This document shows positions 9,388 through 18,387 of a DNA stretch of 64,000 nucleotides, in pieces. The stretch covers positions 3,102 to 67,101 of the forward strand of contig DATAXV010000197.1 of assembly GCA_036272915.1 (NCBI GenBank). Direction: 5' to 3'. The position numbers and the translations under genes are program-made. Each line of letters starts with the position of its first letter. The stretch's first letter is position 1. The DNA comes from DATAXV01 sp036272915 (lineage in GTDB: Bacteria; Chloroflexota; Dormibacteria; Dormibacterales; Dormibacteraceae). Below the pieces are notes generated by a model that was not told the DNA's origin, did no database searches, and saw nothing but the letters and a program-made list of their open reading frames with translations.

Positions 9388-10176
9388 ATGAGCGAAGCAA
9401 AGATGAAGGACCGGGTGGCGCTGGTCACGGGGGCGGGATCGGGCATCGGCAGGGCCATCGCCCTGGCCCTGGCGCGGGAGGGGGCGGCGGTGGGCGCGCT
9501 CGACGTGTCCCGCGCCCGGGCCGAGGCGACCGCCGCCGACGGCGGCGACCAGGCGGTGCCGCTGGAGGCCGACGTCACCCGACCGGAACAGGTCCAGGCG
9601 GCGGTGGCCACGCTCGGTGAGCGCTTCTCCCGGATCGACGCCGTCGTCGCCAACGCCGGCATCAACGGTGTCTGGGCACCGATCGAGGAGCTGGAGCCGG
9701 AGGAGTGGGACCGGACCATCGCCGTCAACCTCCGCGGCACCTTCCTGACCTTCAAGTACACCGTGCCCTGGCTCCGGCGGCAGGGCGGTTCGGCCGTCAT
9801 CACCTCCTCCGTGCTCGGCACGCGGATGTTCTCCCACGCCGGCACCACCGCCTATGCCTGCACCAAGGCCGCGCAGCTCGCCTTCACCCGCAAGATGGCG
9901 ATCGAGCTCGCGCCCGCCCGCATCCGCGTCAACGCCATCTGCCCGGGCTACATCGACACCGACATCGAAAGCTCGACCATCCGCCGCGACCTGGACCGGA
10001 TCACGACCAAGGTCACCTTCGGCGGCCTCGAGCAGCCCATCCCCCTCACCGGGGGCAAGTCGCACCGCCCCGAGGAGATCGCCAGGCTGGCGCTCTTCCT
10101 CCTCTCCGACGACGCCTTCCCGGTCACCGGGAGCGAGGTCTACGGGGACGGGGCCACCTCACTGCTGGTGGGATGA
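9388..10176 (+). CDS. short-chain dehydrogenase/reductase, copy 2
   Basis: 262-residue SDR, tandem paralogue of the gene at 8470. All catalytic features are kept: TGAGSGIG, ANAGINGVW, TSSVLGTR with Ser, YACTK, and the acidic LDVS. Differences cluster where SDRs bind substrate: RLYSIPGS versus MFSHAGT after the catalytic Ser, and TYRVTVSGLDR versus ITTKVTFGGLEQ in the flexible loop. The core is almost unchanged, a pattern that suggests divergence of substrate range after duplication. Its own upstream CATGAT element suggests independent transcription. Confidence 0.92.
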   Translation: MSEAKMKDRVALVTGAGSGIGRAIALALAREGAAVGALDVSRARAEATAADGGDQAVPLEADVTRPEQVQAAVATLGERFSRIDAVVANAGINGVWAPIEELEPEEWDRTIAVNLRGTFLTFKYTVPWLRRQGGSAVITSSVLGTRMFSHAGTTAYACTKAAQLAFTRKMAIELAPARIRVNAICPGYIDTDIESSTIRRDLDRITTKVTFGGLEQPIPLTGGKSHRPEEIARLALFLLSDDAFPVTGSEVYGDGATSLLVG

Positions 10177-10243
10177 GGACGGCGCGGGGGCGGGGCCGGG
10201 CCTCGTCCCCCGCGCGATGCCGTCGCGGAATGAATCCGATCAA

Positions 10244-10273
10244 GATAATCCCGTTCGGTACGTTCTTGGTACC
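10244..10273 (+). promoter_or_regulatory. candidate promoter and inverted repeat before the LLM gene
   Basis: GATAAT at 10244-10249 is a good -10-like hexamer in a locally AT-richer patch. Between it and the ATG at 10274 lies an inverted repeat, GGTAC (10257-10261) and GTACC (10269-10273), ending directly at the start codon. It could be an operator or a small 5'-leader hairpin. No convincing -35 box is visible. Confidence 0.35.
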
Positions 10274-11128
10274 ATGCGCAGCGTGACATCGAACGCAGGC
10301 CGCGCCGCCATCGGCGCCTTCGCAGTGCTCACCGACCAGGACATCGCCCCGCAGGAGCTGGCGGCGGCGCTGGAGGAGCGCGGATTCGAATCCTGCTTCC
10401 TCGGCGAGCACAGTCACGTCCCGGTTCGACGCGAGGCCGAGGACCCGCAGCTGGTCATGCGCTCGCTCGATCCCTTCATCGCGCTGACCGCGATGGCGAT
10501 GGCGACCGACCGGCTGCGGGTGGGCACCGGGGTCGCTCTGATCCCCCAGCGCGACCCGATCCACACCGCCAAGGAGGTGGCGACCCTCGACCTCCTCTCC
10601 GGTGGCCGGGTCCTGCTCGGGGTCGGCGCCGGGTGGCAGAGGGAGGAGATGCGCAACCACGGCACCGACCCGGAGACCCGGTACACGCTGCTGAGGGAGC
10701 GCGTCCTGGCGATGAAGGTGATCTGGACCTCGGAGCAGGCCGAGTTCCATGGCAGGCTGGTCGACTTCGATCCGATCATGCAGTGGCCGAAGCCGGTCCA
10801 GCGGCCCCACCCCCCGGTGCTGATCGGCGGCCGTGGCCGGATCGCCCGCCGGCACCTGCTGGAGTTCGGCGACGGATGGATGCCGACGCCGGGACCGATG
10901 GACGAGCTGGAGGCCGATGTCCAGCAGGTGCGCGAGGAGGCTGGGGCGAGGGGGCGGGGCAGGATCCCGGTGACGATGATGCTCCCCGAGCCGGGAGCCG
11001 ACCAGGTGGCGCGCGCGGTCGAGGCGGGCGCCGACCGGGTGCTGCTCATGCTCCCCTCGGCCGGCCGGGACGAGGTGCTGCGGTTCCTCGACGCCCACGC
11101 CCCGCTGACCGGCGGGGCTCCCTCCTGA
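10274..11128 (+). CDS. LLM-class F420-dependent oxidoreductase
   Basis: 284-residue luciferase-like TIM-barrel oxidoreductase of the TIGR03619/Rv-type group that normally uses coenzyme F420. Visible are the ESCFLGEHSHVP segment near the N-terminus, the DPFIALTAMAMATDRLRVGTGV block and the GGRVLLGVGAGWQREEM motif, the family hallmark. RPHPPVLIGG follows, then a C-terminal barrel part that starts DGWMPT. The ATG at 10274 gives a normal N-terminus (AIGAFAVLTD); upstream in-frame sequence is antisense-like noise from the SDR region. The substrate is unknown. It ends 1 base before the mnmA stop on the other strand, so the two are convergent with no spacer. Confidence 0.9.
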   Translation: MRSVTSNAGRAAIGAFAVLTDQDIAPQELAAALEERGFESCFLGEHSHVPVRREAEDPQLVMRSLDPFIALTAMAMATDRLRVGTGVALIPQRDPIHTAKEVATLDLLSGGRVLLGVGAGWQREEMRNHGTDPETRYTLLRERVLAMKVIWTSEQAEFHGRLVDFDPIMQWPKPVQRPHPPVLIGGRGRIARRHLLEFGDGWMPTPGPMDELEADVQQVREEAGARGRGRIPVTMMLPEPGADQVARAVEAGADRVLLMLPSAGRDEVLRFLDAHAPLTGGAPS

Positions 11129-11129
11129 G

Positions 11130-12185
11130 CTATTCGGAGGCGGTGATGGTGCCGCCGCCGAGCACGCGGCTGCCGTCGTAGAGCACCGACGCCTGCCCCG
11201 GAGCGCAGCCGTAGAACGGCTCCTCGAGCTCGAGGCGGCCGGACTCGTAGACGGCGGCGATGGGCCGGGCGTGATAGCGCAGCCGCGCCTGGCACCCGAC
11301 CCGTCCGCTCGGCTCCTCGCCGATGAAGGTCATGTCCTCCAGCCAGACGCGCCGCCGGCCGAGCTCCTCCCGCCGGCCGACGACGACCCGGTTCTCGGCG
11401 GCCTCGATGGCGGCCACGTACCAGGGACCGGGCTCGGCCAGCGACCCCAGGCCCTCACGCTGCCCGACCGTGTAGAGCGGCGTGCCGGCATGCTTCCCCA
11501 GACTGCGGCCGGCGGTGTCGACGACCTCTCCGGTGAGCACCGGCAGGCGCCTGGCCAGGTATCGGGTCGTCTCCCCCCTGGGGATGAAGCAGAGCTCCAT
11601 GCTCTCCTTCTTGGCCGCGACCGGCAGCCCCGCGTCGGCGGCGACGGCGCGGACCTCGGGCTTGGTCATCTCGCCGAGCGGGAAGGTGAGGCGCTCCAGC
11701 CGCTCGGCGTCGAGGTGGTAGAGGACGTAGGACTGGTCCTTGGCCGGATCGACGCCGCAGTGCAGCTGGGCGCGGCCGTCCTCGCCGCGCAGCACCCGCG
11801 CGTAGTGACCGGTGGCGAGCGCGTCGAAGCCGAGGTCGAGCACCCGCCGCAGCATCAGGTCGAAGCGCACGAAGGCGTTGCAGCGGAGGCAGGGGTTCGG
11901 CGTCCGGCCCTCCAGGTAGGCCTGGTGGAAGGGCTGGATCACGCGCTCCGAGAACTCTCGCTCCAGGTTCCAGACGTAGTAGGGGATGCCGAGCAGGTTG
12001 GCGACGCGGCGGGCGTCCTCGACCGCGCTCAGCGAGCAGCAGCCACCATGGCGTGCCATCTCCTCCTCGTCGTCGGTCGGCCACTGCTGCAGGGTGACGC
12101 CGACGACGTCATGGCCCTGCCGCTTGAGCAGCAGCGCGGCGACGCTGGAATCGACTCCGCCGGAGAGGGCGACCGCGACCTTCAC
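11130..12185 (-). CDS. mnmA: tRNA-specific 2-thiouridylase MnmA
   Basis: 351-residue ATP-pyrophosphatase that puts sulfur on U34 of tRNA-Lys, Glu and Gln. The PP-loop is ALSGGVDSSVAA (residues 6-17). The two catalytic cysteines are visible: the first in TPNPCLRCN and the second in MELCFIP, about 100 residues apart as in the family. The GGCCSLSAVEDARRVANLLG block and the C-terminal beta-barrel (GQREGLG, RYHARP, YGCAPGQASVLYD) are complete. The GTG at 12185 is supported by the -10-like TAGACT 7 bases upstream and the perfect MnmA N-terminus. The sulfur donor (IscS-type desulfurase) is not in this window. Confidence 0.96.
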   Translation of the reverse strand: MKVAVALSGGVDSSVAALLLKRQGHDVVGVTLQQWPTDDEEEMARHGGCCSLSAVEDARRVANLLGIPYYVWNLEREFSERVIQPFHQAYLEGRTPNPCLRCNAFVRFDLMLRRVLDLGFDALATGHYARVLRGEDGRAQLHCGVDPAKDQSYVLYHLDAERLERLTFPLGEMTKPEVRAVAADAGLPVAAKKESMELCFIPRGETTRYLARRLPVLTGEVVDTAGRSLGKHAGTPLYTVGQREGLGSLAEPGPWYVAAIEAAENRVVVGRREELGRRRVWLEDMTFIGEEPSGRVGCQARLRYHARPIAAVYESGRLELEEPFYGCAPGQASVLYDGSRVLGGGTITASE

Positions 12186-12192
12186 GGCGGCC

Positions 12193-12198
12193 AGTCTA
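12193..12198 (-). promoter_or_regulatory. candidate -10 box, leaderless mnmA
   Basis: TAGACT on the minus strand, 7 bases before the GTG of mnmA. The gap (GGCCGCC) cannot serve as a Shine-Dalgarno. One of the best examples of the recurring leaderless arrangement in this window. Confidence 0.5.
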
Positions 12199-12404
12199 CC
12201 GGGGCCCGGCCGGCCGGCCGAGCCGGAGGTGGACACCACGGGCCGCCTGACCGTCCCCACCGGCCCTGGGGGCCCGGCAGCCTCCCACCTGCTTACATGG
12301 ATGGGAGAGCTGGCCGGCGCCCGCCCGGCCGATCCACCCAGGAGGCGATGCCCGATGCAGCGATCCGCCCTGCCCGCCCCGTCCGACCCGTGCCGGAGAA
12401 GCAG

Positions 12405-13700
<1,296 letters not shown>

Positions 13701-13713
13701 CGGGATAGGCCCG

Positions 13714-13743
13714 GGGCGGCCGGCGCGGGTGCGCCGGCCGCCC
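13714..13743. terminator. bidirectional hairpin between convergent genes
   Basis: A perfect 13-bp inverted repeat, GGGCGGCCGGCGC and its complement, around the loop GGGT, placed between the ends of the GH4 gene (13700) and the phosphoesterase gene (13756). There is no T-run, but the stability and location between convergent stops suit a terminator acting on both strands. Confidence 0.65.
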
Positions 13744-13755
13744 GCCCCCGCCCGG

Positions 13756-15315
13756 CTAGCCGCCGGAGGAGGGTTTCGAAGGCGCGGTCGGGCTCGGGCT
13801 CGGCGTCGGCTCCGGGCTCGGCGTGACCGCCGGGGTCGTCTTCGGCGTGGGCGTCGAGGAGGCGGCGGGCGCCGAGCCCTGGCCCTGCGACGGCGGCACC
13901 GTCCTGGCCTTGCCCGGCTCCTGGGTCGGCGGTGTCTGCTCGGCACCGGGGAAGGTCGGGCTGGGGAGGGTGGTCGCCTCCCACTGCGCCTGCTGCAGCT
14001 GCTCGTAGGTCGAGGGGAGCGGCGGCGCGCTCCGCGATTCCCTGAACTGGAAGGCGGAGACCATGTCGCCGAAGGTGTCCCGGCGCCACTGGCTGATGTT
14101 GGTCTCCTCGACCCCCGTCACCTGCTCCATGAATTGGAGGACGGAGGTGTGGTCGAAGGCCTCGGTGGCGACCCACCCGCCGACCGTCCAGGGCGAGACG
14201 ATGAAGCAGGGGACCCGGAAGCCGGCGCCCACCGGGAGGCCCTGCACGTATTCGTCGGCGGTGCCAGCGGGCGCGGTCGGCGGCACCACGTGGTCGAAGA
14301 GCCCGTCGTTCTCGTCGAAGTTGATGATGAACGCGGTCTTGGCCCAGACCTTGGCGTTCGCCGCCACCGCCTCGAGCTTGCTGGCCAGGAAGTCGGCGCC
14401 CGCGGCGGGCATGTAGTCGGGGTGCTCCGACTGGTAGCTGGTGGGGATGATCCAGGAGACGGTGGGCAGGCGGTCGGCGGCGCAGTCGTCCTCGAAGTCA
14501 AAGGCCCGGCCGCGGGCCATGCCGCGGTCGTAGAGCGGGTCGCCCGGCCTGGCGTCGAGGAAGTTCTGGAAGTTGTCCAGCATGTTGCAGCCGTAGTTGT
14601 CGATCTGCTGGTAGACCTTCCAGCTCACGCCCTTGGCCTGGAGCCGCTCGGCGTGGGTGGTCCAGGTGTAGGGCTTGGGGACGACGTTGGCGATGATCGG
14701 ACCACCGTTCTTTCCGTCGGGGTCGATGGTGCCGGTCATCCACACCATCCGGTTCGGCCAGGTCGGGCCGAGGACCGAGCAGAAGTAGTTGTCGCAGACG
14801 GTGAAGGCCTCGGCCAGGGCGAACTGGAAGGGGATGTCGTTGGGCGTGTAGTAGCCCATCACGTAGGGCGCGTTGGCTCCGTCCGCCGCGTAGTGCGCGG
14901 GCAGCCAGCTGTCCATCTTCCCGCCGTTCCAGGCATCGTGCTCGACGCTCCAGGCGTGGCTGGTCGAGGGGATCGCCTGGGCGTTGGTCGACTTGGTGTC
15001 GAGGTGGAAGGGCAGCAGATACCCGTCGGGGTTCTTGGTGTCCGGCTGGTAGAAGACGGAGCGGCCGGTGGACAGCGTGATCGCGGTCGGGTCGCTGAAG
15101 CCCCGCACCCCGGCCATGGTCCCGAAGTAGTGGTCGAACGACCGGTTCTCCTGCATCAGGACGACGATGTGCTCGATGTTCTTGAGCGAGCTCGAGGCGG
15201 GCGGCTCGGCGGCGAGCACCCTGCGGATGTTGGGCGGTAGGAGCGACGCCCCGACGGTGGCGCCGGCGACGGCGGCCGCGCTCCCCAGCAGGCGACGACG
15301 GGTCAACGCTGGCAT
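13756..15315 (-). CDS. TAT-exported phosphoesterase (phospholipase C / acid phosphatase AcpA family)
   Basis: 519-residue secreted enzyme. The N-terminus has a twin-arginine signal (RRRLLG, then AAAVAGATVGASLL). The family hallmark is IEHIVVLMQENRSFDHYFG (about residues 47-65), with the metal-binding Glu and Asn. Later conserved blocks are FDHTSVLQFMEQ, typical of the C-terminal active-site region, and NFDENDGLFDHVVPP. After about residue 440 comes a low-complexity Pro/Thr/Ser tail (TPSPEPTPSPSPT), probably a cell-wall-spanning or linker segment. A Shine-Dalgarno GGGAGGGAAG precedes the ATG. Bacterial homologues act on phospholipids or phosphate monoesters; the substrate here is not known. 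The 135 bases upstream hold an AT-richer patch and no gene. Confidence 0.9.
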   Translation of the reverse strand: MPALTRRRLLGSAAAVAGATVGASLLPPNIRRVLAAEPPASSSLKNIEHIVVLMQENRSFDHYFGTMAGVRGFSDPTAITLSTGRSVFYQPDTKNPDGYLLPFHLDTKSTNAQAIPSTSHAWSVEHDAWNGGKMDSWLPAHYAADGANAPYVMGYYTPNDIPFQFALAEAFTVCDNYFCSVLGPTWPNRMVWMTGTIDPDGKNGGPIIANVVPKPYTWTTHAERLQAKGVSWKVYQQIDNYGCNMLDNFQNFLDARPGDPLYDRGMARGRAFDFEDDCAADRLPTVSWIIPTSYQSEHPDYMPAAGADFLASKLEAVAANAKVWAKTAFIINFDENDGLFDHVVPPTAPAGTADEYVQGLPVGAGFRVPCFIVSPWTVGGWVATEAFDHTSVLQFMEQVTGVEETNISQWRRDTFGDMVSAFQFRESRSAPPLPSTYEQLQQAQWEATTLPSPTFPGAEQTPPTQEPGKARTVPPSQGQGSAPAASSTPTPKTTPAVTPSPEPTPSPSPTAPSKPSSGG

Positions 15316-15450
15316 GAAACTTCCCTCCCTGATCGGTCTTTCCCCCGGATGCCTACGTTCTAAGGGCGAGGGTATGGACGCTCTCCGGATGCCCGGACAA
15401 GGCCATGGAGAGGGATCGGGGAAGGTTCGGTTAATCCATTCGGCGGCCGG

Positions 15451-16203
15451 TCAGCGCCAGATCGTGCGCAGGTGGGCCGCGGCGAATCCCTCCCTCACCA
15501 GGTTGCGGTGGCTGGCCGAGTCGACCGCCGCGGTCACGCCGAGCACCTCGCAGCGGCCGGCGGCGTCGGCGATGCGCCGGCGCAGCAGCGCCGTCTGGCC
15601 GCCACGCCCGCGGAACCGCGGCACGGTCGCCGCGCCGGCGAGGAGGCCGGTCCCTCCGATCAGGAGGAGCCCGCCCGCCGCCGCCGGCTCGCCATCGATG
15701 AGGGCCAGGTAGCGCCGCAGCCCGGGCGTGGCGTGCTCGAGGGCGAAGGTGCGGCGAAGAGCCTCCTGCTTGGGGGCGACCCCGTAGCCCTGGAGGAGCA
15801 CGCCGAGGTAGGCGCCATCCTCGCCCTCACCGACCTCGACCACGTCGACGCCGGGGACGCCCGCCGCCCCCGCCGGCCGCGGGCTCACATGGAGGGCCAG
15901 GCTCCTCGCCCCTGGAGCCAGCCCGGCGCCGGCGAGCAGCCGCCGCAGCTCGTCGCCCTCGTCTGCCTCCCAGATCTCCAGGGCGGCGGACACGCCGGCC
16001 TCGGCGTAGAAGGCGCGGATCTCGTCCAGGCGCCCCCGGTCGTGGAGGGAGAAGCCCCTGGCCCGGTTGAAGGAGGCCAGATCGGGCAGCGCCGGGTGGC
16101 GGGTGGCCACGGTCCCGCCGAAGCGCCGGAGGGCGGCGCCGGGGAAGGTGGCGGACAGGAGGGCCGCGTCCCGCTCCGCCTTGGCCGTGAGCGCGGCCTC
16201 CAC
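15451..16203 (-). CDS. GNAT-family acetyltransferase
   Basis: About 250 residues. The C-terminal half is a GNAT domain: GEPAAAGGLLLIGGTGLLAGAA (strands 4-5) followed by the acetyl-CoA loop VPRFRGRGGQTALL (RGRGGQ fits Q/RxxGxG/A) and SHRNLVREGF. The N-terminal half (NRARGFSLHDRGRLDEIRAFY) is a less conserved GNAT-like region, so this may be a two-domain form. It lies downstream of the sedolisin gene on the same strand with a 74-base gap. The GTG at 16203 is the first good start; there is no clear Shine-Dalgarno. Substrate unknown. Confidence 0.75.
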   Translation of the reverse strand: MEAALTAKAERDAALLSATFPGAALRRFGGTVATRHPALPDLASFNRARGFSLHDRGRLDEIRAFYAEAGVSAALEIWEADEGDELRRLLAGAGLAPGARSLALHVSPRPAGAAGVPGVDVVEVGEGEDGAYLGVLLQGYGVAPKQEALRRTFALEHATPGLRRYLALIDGEPAAAGGLLLIGGTGLLAGAATVPRFRGRGGQTALLRRRIADAAGRCEVLGVTAAVDSASHRNLVREGFAAAHLRTIWR

Positions 16204-16277
16204 GCGCAGGGTGGGAGGCGAATGGCGGTCAGGGGGACGGGCGGAGCCGGAGGCCCCGCCCGTCCCGTGCCAGCCGC

Positions 16278-17603
16278 TCAGTCGCCGAAAGCCAGCAGCT
16301 GAGCCAGGTTGTTGGCCTGGGGCGTGCCCAGACCGGTGACCGGGTCCCAGCCGCGGCCGGTGTTGTAGCCGCCCACGCCGGAGACGGTGTTGTTGCCGGT
16401 GGTGACGTCGTGGAACGCCCGGCCGTACGCCGGCGTGTGGTACACGAGGTACAGGGCCGGGTTGATCAGGCCGACGTCGCGGTGGGCGAGCTGGTCGGTG
16501 TCGGCGATGATGCCGGACCATTGCGGGCTGCCCGCGCTGGTCCCGCCGAAGATGTACAGCGAGGTCACACCCGGGGTGCCGTCGCTGAAGTAGGTGAGGA
16601 CGCCGTCGTCGACGCCCGCGTTGTAGGCGACGTCGGGGACGCCACGCGCGTGTCCGGCGGATGCGCCGGTCTGCCAGGCGGGCCTCGAGTAGACGGTGCT
16701 GAAGCCGCCGCCGCTCTCACCGTAGCCGTCGTTCCAGGCGGTCTCGCTCTGGTAGGCGCCGGTGGTGAGGTTTGCGGTCAGGTTGGTCCCGCCGACGCCG
16801 GTCACGAAGGGATCCGACGCCGGGGTGCTGGCGCTGAGGAAGAGACCACCGTCGCTGTTGCAATCGGGCTGGGCCGCGCCGTCGTCGCCGGACGACGCGA
16901 AGATGGTCACGCCCTCGGCGGTGGCCAGCTCGAAGAGCTGATGCTGCTGGGACATGATGCTCGGCTCCATGCAGCTCTCACCCTCGCCGAACGACTGCGA
17001 GATGACGTCGCCGAGGTGGTGCAGGATCGCGTAGCGGGAGGCGTTCAGGATGTCCTGGTCGGAGTCGGACTTGGACAGGACCAGGTCGATGGCGGCGCCC
17101 GGCGCGATCGCATGCGCCCACTGGACGTCGAGCGAGATCTCACCGGACCAGCCGAGCTGATCCTGGTTCGACGCGTCGAAGGGGGTCAGCCCGAAGGGCG
17201 CGATGATGTGAAGCTTCGGGCTGGGCAGCCCGAAGGTCTGGTCGAAGGCGTTCAGGTCGCTCTGGATGGTCGGGGCCTGGAAGGCGTCGATGATCACGAT
17301 CGTCTTCCCGGCGCCGGTGTCGCCGCGATTGAGGAGCGGCGTGACGTCGTAGGCGTTGCGAATCTGCTGCGGACCGTAGCAGGTCGGCTGCGGCGCGCCC
17401 GGCACCTGACAGTCGAAGACGGTGCCGGTGGTCGCGTGCGGCGCCGATCCGACGAGAACGTAGCGCGGACTGGTCCCCACCGCCGGGGTCATCCGCGCCG
17501 TGACCTGGCGCGGGGCCCCCTGGGCGAAGACGAGCGCCAGCACCAACGCCATCAGCGCGAGTCGCGGCAGCCAACGGCCCCACGACCCATCCATGCAGAG
17601 CAT
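16278..17603 (-). CDS. secreted sedolisin (peptidase family S53)
   Basis: 441-residue serine-carboxyl peptidase, normally active at acid pH. The start at 17603 follows AGGAGGGAG at good spacing and gives a signal peptide (LPRLALMALVLALVFAQG). Catalytic residues of the Glu-Asp-Ser triad are visible as E155 and D159 in SGEISLDVQW and S356 in GGTSAGSPQW; the oxyanion-hole Asp is in SSGDDG (240-241). The C-terminal GGYNTGRGWDPVTGLGTP forms the calcium site. The usual large N-terminal prodomain is missing: only about 50 residues separate the signal from the first catalytic-domain strands. Acidophilic soil bacteria often carry such forms. Confidence 0.93.
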   Translation of the reverse strand: MLCMDGSWGRWLPRLALMALVLALVFAQGAPRQVTARMTPAVGTSPRYVLVGSAPHATTGTVFDCQVPGAPQPTCYGPQQIRNAYDVTPLLNRGDTGAGKTIVIIDAFQAPTIQSDLNAFDQTFGLPSPKLHIIAPFGLTPFDASNQDQLGWSGEISLDVQWAHAIAPGAAIDLVLSKSDSDQDILNASRYAILHHLGDVISQSFGEGESCMEPSIMSQQHQLFELATAEGVTIFASSGDDGAAQPDCNSDGGLFLSASTPASDPFVTGVGGTNLTANLTTGAYQSETAWNDGYGESGGGFSTVYSRPAWQTGASAGHARGVPDVAYNAGVDDGVLTYFSDGTPGVTSLYIFGGTSAGSPQWSGIIADTDQLAHRDVGLINPALYLVYHTPAYGRAFHDVTTGNNTVSGVGGYNTGRGWDPVTGLGTPQANNLAQLLAFGD

Positions 17604-17670
17604 CGGCTCCCTCCTCATCGCCAGCGGGCGACCCCCATCGGAACAGCGACGAAATGAAATATCAGCGCAA

Positions 17671-17991
17671 CTATGCGCGATGGAGGCTCCGGTGTCCACC
17701 CCCAACCTGTCCCAGGTTGAGGCCGCCGGCGACGGCCGGCACGATGGCGATCTCGTCCTTGTCGGCGAGGGCGGAGTCGAGGCCCTTGCCAAGGCGCACG
17801 TCCTCGTCGTTCAGGAACAGGTTGACGAACTGGCGAGGCTGGCCGCTCTCGTCCAGGAGCCGTCCCTTGAAGCCGGGATGCTTCACGTCCAGGGCGTCGA
17901 TCGCGGTGCGCAGGTCCTGCGCCTCGACGGCGACCACTGACTCGCCGCCGCTGAGCGTCCGAAGGGGGCCGGGGATCCGAAACTGGGGCAT
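17671..17991 (-). CDS. MoaD/ThiS-like ubiquitin-fold sulfur carrier with C-terminal tail
   Basis: 106-residue protein with a beta-grasp fold like MoaD, ThiS, CysO and SAMPs. It contains FRIPGPLRTLSGG at the start, FVNLFLNDEDVR in the middle and DEIAIVPAVAGG, the typical sulfur-carrier end with Gly89-Gly90. Normally such proteins end at GG so the C-terminal Gly can be adenylated and thiocarboxylated. Here 16 more residues follow (LNLGQVGGGHRSLHRA), so activation would need proteolytic trimming, as described for some JAMM-processed carriers. The DNA over the tail contains a perfect hairpin, CAACCTGGGACAGGTTG. No moaE, thiG, cysM or JAMM protease gene is nearby. The ATG follows a CAGGAGAC Shine-Dalgarno. 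Confidence 0.75.
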   Translation of the reverse strand: MPQFRIPGPLRTLSGGESVVAVEAQDLRTAIDALDVKHPGFKGRLLDESGQPRQFVNLFLNDEDVRLGKGLDSALADKDEIAIVPAVAGGLNLGQVGGGHRSLHRA

Positions 17992-18387
17992 CAGCCTGTC
18001 TCCTGAAGTGATGGACTTGGCACCGGCCCCCGGAGGGTGGGGCACCGGCTCACGATGTACGATACGGCCACCTTCTCGCGGAAGGCGCGCACGCTGGAGT
18101 CGGTCTCGATCCGGCGGCCGCTGGTCCCGTTGAGGGCGTCGGCGGGTCTTGGGACCGTGCCCGGCCGCTCGGGTTCCGAGCTAGGGCCGCGCTCTTGCTC
18201 CCACCTACGCGGCTCTTGACCCCCGGCTCAGCCTGCGAGGTCGCCCTCTCCGACCGGGGCCCGCGGCCAGGCGCTCCAGCACCTACCCGCACCGGACTCT
18301 CACCCGCTGGCCTGGTCCAGCTTCCAGGACGCGAGCCCGATTCAGTCTAGCCAGGCGCGCACGGGCGTTCGCGGCGCCCGGCGGCGC
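17992..18387 (-). other. gene-free, hairpin-rich region upstream of the MoaD-like gene
   Basis: 396 bases without a convincing gene. On the minus strand, reading toward the MoaD-like start, several stems are visible: AGGTGC/GCGCCT around UGGA (18269-18284), GCCGCG/CGCGGC (18186-18213), the perfect GCTCGG-AAC-CCGAGC (18167-18181), GGTCCC/GGGACC (18123-18156) and CGCCTTC/GAAGGTG around a 5-base loop (18069-18087). A structured 5' leader or small RNA is possible. One minus-strand frame at about 18030-18215 has coding-like base use (for example RIETDSSVRAFREKVAVSY) but no start codon, so a gene remnant is the alternative. I matched it to no known riboswitch, T-box or RNase P consensus. Confidence 0.35.

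Noticed and set aside
18160..18190. tRNA T-arm-like sequence GGGTTCCGAGC
   Set aside because: It belongs to the perfect hairpin GCTCGG-GTT-CCGAGC with a three-base loop; no acceptor or anticodon stem surrounds it.
17992..18387. T-box, cobalamin, SAM, glycine or group II intron element in the hairpin-rich gap
   Set aside because: None of the conserved cores fits: no AGGGTGGNACCGCG T-box, no AGCCACTG-like cobalamin box, no domain V. Short partial matches (for example GTGAGAGTCC) are not enough.
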